Assembly: GCA_936450465.1 (NCBI GenBank)
Contig: OW388300.1
Location: 46,328,358-46,392,357, forward strand
Length of the DNA: 64,000 bases
Direction: 5' to 3'
DNA from: Gibbula magus
Lineage: Eukaryota; Mollusca; Gastropoda; Trochida; Trochidae
The position numbers and the translations under genes are program-made. The notes under the pieces were generated by a model, which saw only the letters and a list, made by a program, of their open reading frames with translations, was not told where the DNA came from and made no database searches. How positions within the stretch are numbered: position 1 is the stretch's first letter; each line of letters begins with the position of its first letter. Positions 24,001 to 34,440 of the stretch are shown here, piece after piece.

Positions 24001-27000
24001 TTTATTGTCCTGACTGTAGTACAGAAAATGGTGAATCTTTTTTGTCCTGACTGTGGTACCGAAAATGGTAAATATTTCTTGCCCTGACTGCGGTACAGAA
24101 AATGGTAAATATTTATTGTCCTGACTGTGGTACAGAAAATGGTAACTCTTTATTGTCCTGACTGCGGTACAGAAATTGGTAACTCGTTATTGTCCTGACT
24201 GTGGTACAGAAAATGATAACTCTTTATTGTCCTGACTGTGGTACGGAAAATGGTAAATATTTATTGTCCTGACTGTGGTACAGAAATGGTAGCTTCTTAT
24301 TATCTTGTCTTTGATACATATAATGGTAACTCTTTATTTTCCCGTCTTTGGTAGCTTGACATTAAATTAGCCAGTGATTGAGAGTAACAATGGGCATTTA
24401 CTCTATCCTCACAAGCCCGTGACCTAAATCGTAATATGATAGAATCAATTTTGATCAGGTCTAGATATAACCTACATTCAAAGAAGCACATTTTCAATGA
24501 TCCCCGCCCCACTCCCAATCCTATTGGTCTTGACACTTACGATATAAGGTGCAGCCACTTCAACTCCTTGTGGTTGTTTGTCAGTTCTCATAAGAACGCG
24601 TACAAGATCCTGTGCCTTAGCGTTTGCCCTGCTTTTGTCCAGGTATATCAGCAGGCTGGGAGAATGAGGCATATCCTGCGCTTTGCAGTTTGACATCATC
24701 ACCTGTTGAGTAAAGACCGCTTAACTAAACAAAACCTGACAGGTAAACAATTTTCTTTTGACCCGTGAATATATGCAATTGTAAGGTTACCAATACTTCG
24801 GTTATCCTTGACTTTCGCTCACATTTATCTTTTGTAGACTTTAATATCTAAGGGACGTTCAGCCTGCATGACCGTTTATAGCAATTGATAATCAGATTGG
24901 GCGTTTGTCTTTCGGAAATTCCAAAACAGCAATCAGCCAAATAAATCTACTGGTTTGCTTCCATCCATGGCTTTCCTTTGTGAGAACACCAAACTGCACA
25001 CGTCTAAGTTTGTAAATCATTGTTTAAAGTGATAAATATAATGTTAAGTGTGTTGGATAACACTACAGATAATATTAATATGATTATGTTTTATTCATGC
25101 AAATCCTTTTAATTGAAACCAATCTATTCCAAAAACTAGTTTCTCTATAGATGAATGCTTCGGAAATTCAATTGGCACTTCCGGTTGCATTCTCTTTCCG
25201 ATCCTAACATCTGTTCTACATCGCCTGAATCCGAGAGCAGAAATGGAGTGTCCTGATTGGTTGCAATTGAATCTAGTTGACCATCAGCGACACCGTTGAA
25301 AAAGTGGCATTTGCCAATGCCACGTCATAATGATAAAACAAACGTAAGATAAAGGTTATCTCGTTAACTGTGTATTCCTTGAAATATGCTCTGAAGAGAG
25401 TAACCTCTGTGGGAAGAGAACGATCCGGGTCACGACAATAAACAGTTTGCACAATAGTAACAATACCTGATTCCTCGTGACAGCGGGGTCGTCTTTGAAC
25501 TCAAACTGGATCTGGAACTCTGGTACAAAAGGCCTATAGCTGAATGTCCAGAACGTGATTGAAGTCTTACTGTTGAACTTGCCATGATCATTAAGAACCT
25601 GAAGGCTCTCCTGGCCTCCAACATTGTACTTGGCCACCTTATTCTCGACTCCTCTCCTGAAGTCCAGTGAGTAGTCCGGGGAACACGCTGAAATGTGATA
25701 TATTCTTATCCAATTGTTGACATTCTCTATTCATAACCAGGTAAGTGCATTTCTTATCAAATAACAGATATTGAGGTTTTTCTGTGACTTGAGGTTTTAC
25801 TGTGACTTGAGATGTTACTGAGATTTGAGGTTTTACTGTAACTTTAGGTTTAACCAACGTTTGAAATTTAACCAAAGAGAGCACAATATTTCAACATTTG
25901 TCTGTAATATACACGAGGGTATATACGTTAGAAAAACACTCAGCTGTGGTTTGGGTAGACATTAAAACACACACATGCATGTTTCGTGACGTCATACACG
26001 GCTTACTTTCGCAATGATAAGATCTAAAATGTGTTTACAGATGTTCCAGTGATATCACGGAAATACCATCAGTTGTGTCCCTTAATGCCTCTACTTAAGT
26101 CGCAGACAGTTTGGTGGTGTAGTTAGAGACCAAGGTGGATGCTTCTACATTAGAGAGAGGCAGGCCTTGGTTGAATATGTTTGATGTAACGTTTGAAACA
26201 ACGAGTTCATAATCCATTGGATAAAACAGATACATGATTGACACAAATGGATTGGATAAAACAGATACATGATTGACACAAATGGACGGAGACCAATTTA
26301 AGGTGTTCACATATTCAAGTTGTCTGACTTATACCTAAACAATGGAATGGTTTGCCATTTTGCGGTCTGAATTCTCCAAATCGCATGAAACCTATAAAGA
26401 CCTACAAACCTACCTCTCACACTGAAGGATTAAGGATAACAATTGTCTATGGAAACGGCTTATCGGGTCGTGTTATGAGATGTTCCACCCTCTAACCTAA
26501 CAATATGTTGTATAAACTTTAACTATAAATGGAAAATTAAAACAAAAATACAAAATGAAAAAACGTGCTACTGTGGCTTTAAGAACTCAGATCAAGAACA
26601 CGGCGCTAGCTTGGTTCGAGTTGTGCGTTCGATCTGATTTTAATGAGATTGTGTTTGAGGTTACCTTCTGTTGCCGGTATTTAACAGAGACGCGTTTCAT
26701 TGAATGGTTTGTAGGACCTTATTTGCTAACTATGGCCATATTTGTTAACTCTATGACCATATTTGTTAACTGTATGACCATATTTGTCAACTATATGACC
26801 ATATTTGTCAACTCTATGACCATATTTGTCATTCTATGACCATATTTGTCAACTCTATGACCATATTTGTTAACTCTATGTTAACCCATGGTCATGACGT
26901 CACTCTATTGTGTTTTCAGTTGATTATTATTTAGGAATCAACTGTTCATTGACTGTCCCAGTCAGGAGGGGTGTTAGGTTTAGACATTTTCAATAATAGC

Positions 27001-30000
27001 TAATCGAGTACATTTTTCGAGACTGATGTATTTTGTCTTAGTGTACATGAATAGGATCTTAAAATAGCTCTCAACTAGACAAGTTAATTTTTGTAATGCA
27101 TGAACCTGGATTCGAACATGCAACCCTTCGCTTGGTAGTCAGCGGTTCTAACCATTAGGCCACAAGACGCTGTTAGAAACCTTAGGATTGTTTGTCAGTA
27201 AGAATCCAACGTTCTATTCAAGGCACGGAAGGCATGCAAAGGCAGAGTTTCAGCTGTCAATCACTTCGCTTCGCGTGGAAGTTTTGCGCTGCACGTGCGT
27301 GGAAGAATCCATTTCATGAGGGCCGCAGCTACTTGTACCATATTCGATGAATGAGCACCGAAATTTGCAAAATAATTTATTTTGGTATTCCATAATTGAA
27401 ATTTATTGTTTCAAATCTAAAATAATTACATATGAATGTTTCGTGAAGTCATACATGGATTAAGATGGAGAATGCATTCGGAGCAGTGGATTGGTTAAAA
27501 ATAATCAACTCGCCCCTTCGGGGCTCGTTGATTATTTTTAACGATTCCACAGCTCCTCATGCATTCCCCATTACATCATATTTGTCAACTCTCCATAGTA
27601 CTCTTATCTATACTTCCCGTAAAGAACTTTAAAGAGGCCTTACGTCACCAGGGGGTTGTATCCCCTAGAAATAGAGTCAAAAACCTATACCCTATTACAC
27701 TATATATTGTTTTTCGGACTGTCCTGGCATATAACTTTGGAAATAATTATCCTATTTTGGCCGATTATATTTCGTCTTGTTGGAAAATCACTTATGCCCC
27801 TATTTCACTACGACCCGAATTGCCACGAATCACCACGAATAGGCGGCTGCTTAAATTCGTGAATATTCGTGAGCATAAAGCAAAATTCGTGAACAGCATT
27901 TACACTTGTACGAAATGTTTACGAACATTCGTAGCTTTTCATGCTAAAAACCTACAAAACATGTACGAATTCTTTACGAATTGTCTACGAATTGTAAGAA
28001 ATGATTAAGACACAGTCACGAATGTACTACGAATTTCCACGAATAAGATACGATATCACGAATCAAGTACGAATAGTTTACGATAGTTCGTGACTATTCG
28101 GCGATTGCAAGTCAACAAACCATTATTGAGGCGCAATGGAGAGCACGTGTTGCTCTGGCACTCGAATTTGAACTTCAATATCAATATCAAATTGAATTAG
28201 CTCTTCGTAGACAATTCGTAAATGCTTCGGGGTTAATTCGGGATGAGAACATCAACATTATCAACCACGAATTTCCAAGAATTGTTTACGAAGTTGTTAC
28301 GAACGTCCCGAATTAAATACGAACAGTTTACGAAGCAACTACGAATCTGAAATTCGTAGATGATTCGTGAAAATCTTTTGACAAACAAAATTTTTTCCAC
28401 GAATGCCACGAATTACAAGAATGTTGCCGAATCAACTAGGAATCATTTACGAATATCACGAATCAATTACGAATTATCTACGAATGTTCACGAAAGTGCA
28501 AATTTTCCAATTCGTGGCAATTCGGGTCGTAGTGAAATAGGGGCATTAGCTTTCGATTCGTAGGCATCGCCTGGACCATAAACGTTATATTGGTAGTGAA
28601 GGCTGACTTTGATTGAGAATTGGGTTTTACCGCTTTCCTTTTATATACTTAGTAATATAGGGTAACCTTCTGAGCGATACACGCCACTGTGGTACACCAT
28701 TGTGTGTATTATTACGTACTTCTCCTTGGGTCCATCAGGCACTTGCATTCCGATTGGTTGAATATGTGTTTTGGTCCGCAGTGCTCAGCTAGCATTGTGT
28801 TTTTATTTATGTAGAACGTCTCGTTGCCTGGGATTGCAACAAAGTTGCAAACTGAAATTTGAAAAATATCGTATTACTTTAGTGAAAATAAAACATAAAC
28901 ATTTAAAGTTATTGACGAACTGTTATTACCTTGGAATAAACAGGGGAACATAATCAGATATATGACAGTGTCATTCGATCATTCTCTTAGTTTGACATGT
29001 AAATAAAACCTACGGGCAAAAGAAACTATAGCACTCACTTGTTTTCGATTAATTCAATATTTTAAAGAAATGAGATGCATTTGATTATGGAACGATATAA
29101 TAGCACCTCTCGGCAATAGTTTGAATGACTTAATTGATGACTAGTTTATTTTTTAACTAAAATATCATTATTTAAAGTAGACAGGGGTAAGCAATGAAAT
29201 TTACAACAACCATGTTCAAAATGTTGTAAATTTGTGCAGGACGAAGCACATTTATTGAATTTCACACAGAGTATGTGTTATATGTCGATAAACAGTTGTG
29301 TTTTATCAAAATTAATTTGGGGGAATTTCCTAATTTAAAATTTAAATTTTAGTTTGAAAATATTCAAACCGCGTAGAGGTATTCTTTGACTGATTTAATG
29401 TTTTGGACTAATTTCCAAAACTAGCTCGTTTTTTTAATACGACGTCGACAACTTGAGATATTTGACTTTGAAAATTATACATATGATAAATATAACTGAG
29501 CCATATACTTTATTTTGCCCGTAGGTTTAGTTCATTTTCAATTCTATATGAACCGAAACATGAGATTGCTGAACGAGTTAACCACACGACTATGTGAGCT
29601 TGAAGTTGTAAACCCATCTTAAGATAAAATAAGATAAGATAAGATAGATAGGGAATAATTTTCACATCTAAGTGAGCATAAACACACAATTATACATATT
29701 CATCATATTCATATGTATAATAAATGCATGGCAACAAGATGATATAAACAAATGTACAAATAGTGTGGTGATGATACCATTAATTTAAAGGTACATCCAT
29801 TGTGTTTCATAAAATTTTATTTGGCTAATACGTTCCAACCCATCACATGTGCTGTCTACAATGAAAATAAATTCATTCAGCTTGCATATTTATCCCCAAT
29901 CGCAAAATATTTTCATAATTACTAGTTTCCAATAAAAATTTAGTAACATCATTATGCATGTGCAGAAACCGAAAGTGCACGTCCCATTGACATGCACAGT

Positions 30001-32862
30001 AGTTATATGAGCTATCAAACATTATCAACTCAAATCTGTCTTTTTGTCTGTTATAAATAAGATTCCAAAATTACGTTTGACTCATTGACGCGCGTCACAC
30101 GCTGTGCATTGTCCGGTTTTCGATCAGAAATCACTACTTTTATCTTCATATCGTCAATATGCTAAGTCTACTATCATCAAAATGGTAGTTTTCGGTAACA
30201 GTCGGTACTTCTTGATAAAGTAACACCAATGGATGTACCTTTAAAGATTAGGCCTGTTCAATAAAGCAATTGAAAATGGCACAAATGACAGTTTGTATCG
30301 TTTCGTTTTGTACGTCTTCAAATTATACGACAGCTGGAGGGTAACAGTTCAAAACAGTCAAGTCATGCATGATTATTTTGCACTGGTAATTTTTTAAGCT
30401 AAATTTTGAGCCTGCCCTTCATGAAGTTCATCTAATGTTTTAAGGAAACGATTAGAACATTTCCATCTTGTTTAATTATCTTATTTAATGTGTTTCTGTT
30501 TGTTATAGGGAGCCGAACAAACTCATTGCTGTAGAAATCAAGACAGTTACGTGTTATAAATACTATCCATAGCCAATTGATAAACTCAGAGGCAGATCAA
30601 AGCCCAAATGTCTCACCTCTGGTTGGTGATCCGTGCACACACGTGCATACATTTTGACTGAAAATAGTTCCCGGAGCGCACTCCATTTCGTCTCCTGAAG
30701 CTTCGTTTAAGTAGTATTCCTCGTAACCCAGTACCGGCTTGTAGAAACAGTCTGCAGAGGAAGAGAGTCGTTTTAACCAATATACTGCCAACAGTGTTCA
30801 AGTCATTCTGCTGAAATCACTTGGTAAATAGAGAATCTCACCCAAGTGTCTTCTTATCAAATATATCAAAACGAGTTGATAAAAGTTACAAATATCCGAG
30901 GCTTGATCTTATGCAAGCGATTTATCCTGTGGAACCCAGTTTGGATGATAAAATGGTAAGACCAGGGCCGTGTTCAAGAGAGGTTTCAAAGTAATCGCTC
31001 AATTAGCGATTTCTTTTAAACCTCTCTTGAACGCGATTGCTCAATGTAGCGCTACGTAGCAAAGCGAGCGAACTTTGAGGTTTCACACCGTGTCGCTCAG
31101 GAGAGAATAAGCGCTACATGAGCGCTAATTGAGCGCTACATTGAGCAATAAATGAACGATTATAAGCTCTCGCTGTTATAGACACAGCCCCGGTGTTCAC
31201 GAAACGGTTAACATGTCCTTGGTTGAGATACAATCTCGTTGTATGGATACTCAACTTCTTTATTATATAAATGCGACGTGTCGGTGTAGAGATAAATACC
31301 GTTATCCAATACCGTATCTAAACCAAACTGTCGCTTTCACTACATCAATACCATCCTATCCATCAAAACTATGTGTTATTCACCTATACAATTTCTACAG
31401 CTGAATCCCGGAAGTAGGTTCACCTAGTGTAAAGAGTATTGTGGAAATATAATGTAAATTTACGTTCATTGTAACGTCAATAAAATTACATCATATACAA
31501 TGACAATGAATTATCATATCCATGAGTAAACTAATTATTAGCAGACGTATCCTGTGATCGTGGTGCATGTTTATGAAATTTGGCAAAGTGAAATAGATAG
31601 AAGGGATGAAATTTTGAAAATTCAAATCTCATTAATTTAAAAGTTTTCATATCGACTCACTGAGAACAATTTCATCACAAATACATTGAATGAGTATAAG
31701 AGGAAATATATGATGTATGTTGACCCAGTTAAACACCTACTATGTTAACGGTGACTGTTTCCTAAGAGGCATCGTAATGTTATGGAACACTCACCTGTCA
31801 TCTTATAATGCACAATACAAAGTGTTCACTGATGTGCCAAATGTAGATGAACAATTTTCCGGTATGCAGCTGTAAACTACATCAAAGAGATACCTTGACT
31901 TACCGGTAGTTCATGTCATTAACACAACCTACTTACCTGTATACGTAGTTCATGTCATTAACAAAACTTTAAAGGTAAATACAGTTGAGACTGCAAAAGT
32001 AAAGTAAGCTAAAAGTTTTCTCTCTGATAACTTGAAATTGCAGAAACTGAATATACATGTTTATGTCAGAGAAAAAAAAGAAAAATAATCAATATGTGAG
32101 AGATCGCTCATGATATAGAACTGAATCCGGTCGTATAAACATTGTTGAGCTGATGACAAGATATAGACAGCCACTAATATGTTTGGCTGTCGTGTCGCAC
32201 ACAGTGGACTAAAAGTCAACCTTATGTGACGGTTAGTCATTTGAATAAGCAAATATTAGCAGTACAGGTCCTTGTCTGTGTCTTCAGTTTCATTAACACT
32301 AGAAGAGATTTGAGTGAGAATGTTTGACAATTATTTAATTTTCTTTGTATATTAAAACAAATGACAAGGACATGGTAGTCTATACTCTGTGGTAGCATAG
32401 CATAGCATAGCATAGCATAGCATAGCATAGCATAGCATAGCATAGCATAGCATAGCATAGCATAGCAAAGGACAAACTGAGATGTGAAACTATCAACACT
32501 GAATACAAGCCGAACACAAAGCCGGTCCAGTGGCAAGCTCATTTTATACTCTGCCAAATTTTGATGACTTTTCTGGGTTCGGGTTGAGGACCACTATGCG
32601 TTTATTTATTTAAATCAATAAAAGTACCTTTTCTCTACTTTCGCTCAGTTGAACTTTCGATGTTTTCGTTTCATACACTTTTAGAGATCATACGATTAAT
32701 AATTCTAAAATTCAAAAGCATTCTAGTCAACCATTATATAAGAAAGAAAGTTAACCTTATTGTCAGTCAGGTAACGCTTTGGTTACGGAGTTGTTTGCGC
32801 GCTATTGTTTTATCATAGATGTGGATTTCGTCACAAGATGTTCATGGATATTTTTAGAATAA

Positions 32863-32900
<38 letters not shown>

Positions 32901-33103
32901 AATAAGATCAGTTTATACTATATAATGACACAGAAAAAGAGTCATACTTCTGCAAGGAAGAATATAGCAGCTAGTGAAAACGTAAAAGCAAAAAATGCTG
33001 AATTCTTACAGGGTACTTTCCCCTGGGTGGAGGTAAAGGTGAAGGCCAATGTTACAGTCAAAACGAGGCAAATGGAGCTCCACTTCCACTCTGAAGCCGT
33101 CAT
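14933..33103 (-). CDS. Secreted protein with Pif/peritrophin-like and laminin-G-like regions, five exons
   Basis: Minus-strand gene assembled from five exons: 33010-33103, 30617-30751, 25467-25687, 24541-24702 and 14933-15094. Each has AG/GT borders, and the phases match at every junction (1, 1, 0, 0). Total 774 nt, 257 residues plus stop. Residues 1-27 form a signal peptide. Next is a Cys-rich segment with ECAPGTIFSQNVCTCVHGS, resembling the chitin-binding peritrophin-like parts of molluscan Pif/BMSP shell-matrix proteins. Then comes a laminin-G-like stretch with ITFWTFSYRPF and PSLLIYLDKS. Expected location: extracellular matrix, perhaps shell or mantle. The family call is from memory of motif style, not a search. 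The introns are 2.3, 4.9, 0.8 and 9.4 kb; the last is filled by a 37-bp satellite. A 5' UTR intron is possible, since TTCCAG directly precedes GATG at the start. Confidence 0.72.
15091..24355. repeat. 37-bp intronic satellite, ~250 units
   Basis: The + strand unit is CTGACTGTGGTACAGAAAAT followed by GGTAAATCTTTATTGTC. The array fills nearly all of the last intron of the minus-strand secreted-protein gene. Variants are mainly GTGGT/GTAGT/GCGGT/GTTGTAGAG, AAATC/AACTC/AAATATT and TGTCC/TGCCC. Read on the minus strand each unit is a pyrimidine-rich run ending in CAG followed by TCAGGAC. It is not coding, since every unit contains stops and 37 is not a multiple of three. The last units near 24290-24355 are degenerate. 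Confidence 0.97.
24541..24702 (-). CDS. Exon 4: laminin-G-like region
   Basis: Exactly 54 codons between CAACAG and ATC|GTAAGTG, a consensus donor. It reads VMMSNCKAQDMPHSPSLLIY, then LDKSRANAKAQDLVRVLMRT. The SNC...PSL..YLD pattern follows FxFKD in Pif-like laminin-G regions, which supports the junction with exon 3. Phase 0 at both ends. Confidence 0.78.
25467..25687 (-). CDS. Exon 3: start of laminin-G-like region
   Basis: 221 nt between TTTCAG and CAG|GTATTG. It encodes 73 full codons beginning CSPDYSLDFRRGVENKVAKY and ending DDPAVTRNQ. The ITFWTFSYRPF / FQIQFEFKD alternation fits beta strands of a laminin-G fold. It ends at a codon boundary. Confidence 0.8.
25765..25860. repeat. Short degenerate repeat in intron 2
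   Basis: GAGGTTTTACTGTGACTT-like units of about 18-21 bp, read on the minus strand as KPQVTV-type hexapeptides. It lies in intron 2, just upstream of exon 3 on the minus strand. No splice sites place it in the mRNA. Confidence 0.5.
26217..26285 (+). repeat. Tandem duplication of ~34 bp
   Basis: TTGGATAAAACAGATACATG plus ATTGACACAAATGGA occurs twice back to back in intron 2 of the secreted-protein gene. Confidence 0.85.
26465..26582. mobile_element. TTAA-flanked MITE, partial copy
   Basis: Only the right end of the family at 4928-5289 is present, ending AAAAAACGTGCTACTGTGGCTTTAA. Confidence 0.6.
26729..26882 (+). repeat. 21-bp tandem array
   Basis: About seven units of CTATGACCATATTTGTTAAC. 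Intronic. Confidence 0.9.
27100..27172 (-). repeat. tRNA-like sequence (SINE head)
   Basis: The minus strand reads GGCCTAATGGTTAGAACCGC (A-box-like) and TGTTCGAATCCAGG (B box). Stem pairing is incomplete, so a tRNA-derived retroposon is likelier than a tRNA gene. Confidence 0.5.
27471..27570. repeat. Hairpin, ~45-bp arms
   Basis: GTTAAAAATAATCAAC pairs with GTTGATTATTTTTAAC around a CCCCTTCGGGG centre; outer blocks GGAGCAGTGGA / TCCACAGCTCC continue the arms. Confidence 0.8.
27792..28548. mobile_element. PIF/Harbinger-like MITE with 36-bp perfect TIRs
   Basis: 27795-27830 and the reverse complement of 28510-28545 are identical over 36 bp, beginning TGCCCCTATTTCACTACGAC. The element is bounded by TTA at 27792-27794 and 28546-28548, the 3-bp duplication type of PIF/Harbinger. 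The interior has dozens of ACGAAT or ATTCGT motifs and no transposase. It sits in intron 2 of the secreted-protein gene. Confidence 0.85.
29004..29528 (+). mobile_element. CTACGGGCAAAAG TIR element, copy 1
   Basis: Starts AAACCTACGGGCAAAAGAAA and ends with the inverted TTTTGCCCGTAGGTTTA. The interior aligns to the reverse complement of 39953-40478 over most of its length. Non-coding. Confidence 0.72.
30617..30751 (-). CDS. Exon 2: Cys-rich Pif/peritrophin-like segment
   Basis: The acceptor is CTGCAG and the donor GAG|GTGAGA. It encodes CFYKPVLGYEEYYLNEASG, then DEMECAPGTIFSQNVCTCV. Four cysteines lie in 45 residues, and the CAPGTxF...CxC pattern recalls chitin-binding segments of Pif-type proteins. 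It starts with 2 nt of a codon and ends with 1 nt, matching exons 1 and 3. Confidence 0.78.
30966..31200 (+). repeat. Dispersed GAGCGCTA-rich repeat, copy 1
   Basis: Contains a hairpin (TTCAAGAGAGGTTT / AAACCTCTCTTGAA) and clusters of TAGCGCTAC, GAGCGCTA and TTGAGCAAT. An inverted copy lies at 60405-60625. Confidence 0.75.
31201..33009. other. Intron 1 remainder, no recognised gene
   Basis: No conserved frame. It holds a 42-bp tandem duplication near 31905-31970 (TAGTTCATGTCATTAACA twice), a CATAG array and a GAT run at the right edge. Confidence 0.5.
32392..32466. repeat. (CATAG)n pentanucleotide array
   Basis: About 15 perfect units. Confidence 0.95.
33010..33103 (-). CDS. Exon 1: signal peptide
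   Basis: ATG at 33101-33103 with A at -3. The translation begins MTASEWKWSSICLVLTVTLA and continues FTFTSTQG before KVP, a typical cleavable signal peptide. The donor reads CCCT|GTAAGAATT and leaves phase 1, which exon 2 completes to Tyr. On the + strand the same bases form an unrelated ORF with a GAT run; I consider that a shadow. Confidence 0.7.
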
Positions 33104-33599
33104 CCTGGAATGAATAATGTGCTTTAATTAAGGACATTCCACAAACGGCCATTGTCCAAGTACATACTGAAGAACAAAAGAAACATCACCCTATTTTCAA
33201 CAGAGAAAACAACGAAACATTGATGTCGGTCATTAATTTTATAAGTTTTGTAAAAACGTACTCAAACTTTCAATGTTTGGTATTTCATTAATTTTTTAAA
33301 AATATGAACACATTTAATTGATAAGAGATGTTAACATCAATAACCTTCTTGGATTTAAATTTATTGACGCAGCGTTACTGTAGGACGCCATAAAACAAGC
33401 CAAAATCGCTTTTTGGCGGATCTATTTCGAAATTTAGATTTAAAGTTTATTTGACCTTGAAGACATGTTGTGACTCTGTTTCAGTCGTATTTATCACTCA
33501 TGACTTGAAATATCTTGTATTTTATATTTTGACTTTTTTTTGTTTGTAAACGTTAAGATACAAGAATTGCACGCGCCCCACTCGAACCTCGCCGAGATC

Positions 33600-33720
33600 A
33601 CAGCGGCGTGTATCGCTCAGAAACAATAGACCCTACTCTATTATTATGCAGTAATAGGGTAGGGTCTATATAGGTATATGTCTTTCAAACGCTGTTTCTA
33701 AACGATACACGCCCCTGTGG
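33600..33720. mobile_element. Palindromic hAT-like hairpin element, copy 1
   Basis: The left arm GGCGTGTATCGCTCAGAAAC is shortened by an internal deletion; the right arm ends AAACGATACACGCCCCTGTG. Same family as 44570-44710 and 46962-47100. Confidence 0.8.
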
Positions 33721-34079
33721 CCAAGATAAGATCTGATCATTGCGCATCATATCGAATCGTTACGACAATGATTTTATCCCTCCTCTTTGATTGAATGTTG
33801 GTCCTCCTAGACTGATCAGATCGTTACATCGCGAAGTACGTATGCATGGTATGTGAGGTTTTTTTTTTATAGAACATCGTTTTTGATAATTGATAGAAAT
33901 ACCTTTGAGAAACCGACTTGACTACCATTACCTTAACTGAAGACGCTCTGAAAAATGATTTTACATCTATTGTAACGGGAGAAAATATCTAATATAAAAC
34001 AGAATATCGAAACATGTACATTAACATAATCCTTTACCGCGAGTGACTCAAAGTTAATCTACATACATGTACATAGAGA

Positions 34080-34440
34080 TTATTACCCACAATTTTACGA
34101 CACGAGTGTGAATTTTTGTATTGCCCGAGCGAGAGCGAGGGTTATACATAAATTTGCACGAGTTTCGTAAAAGTAATATGACACACTTTCGAGTGTAATA
34201 ATTTCTTTATTACCCATTTTATTCCATTTGTTTAGCGTAAAAATAGTCACGAAGCGACCCACTTCTCTTGCGACGGGAAGCTACAGTGACGTCACAAACC
34301 ATCGTTTTATGACGTCACAGACGACGAAACAAGGGACGTCGCGGTGAAACAATGGTTGCTAGGCAAACGTGATATGTGCACATGTGCTCATATCAATAAT
34401 ATTAACTCGGTTATTTATAACCATATGGGTAATAAATGTC
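34080..34440 (-). repeat. Dispersed repeat with internal hairpin, copy 2
   Basis: Inverted copy of 9011-9360 (shared GAAACAATGGTTGCTAGGCA, CGAGCGAGAGCGAGGG and ATTACCCATTTTATTCCATTTG). Confidence 0.68.

Noticed and set aside
15091..24355. CRISPR-like array
   Set aside because: Units are directly adjacent without unique spacers, the context is an animal intron, and variation is that of a satellite.
31785..31850. Additional minus-strand exon between exons 1 and 2 (donor at 31796)
   Set aside because: In the required frame a TGA follows the only acceptor; exons 1 and 2 already join in phase.
32805..33113. Plus-strand ORF with an Asp run
   Set aside because: The initiator would be TTG, the Asp run is a GAT microsatellite, and the convincing part is antisense to exon 1 of the minus-strand secreted gene.
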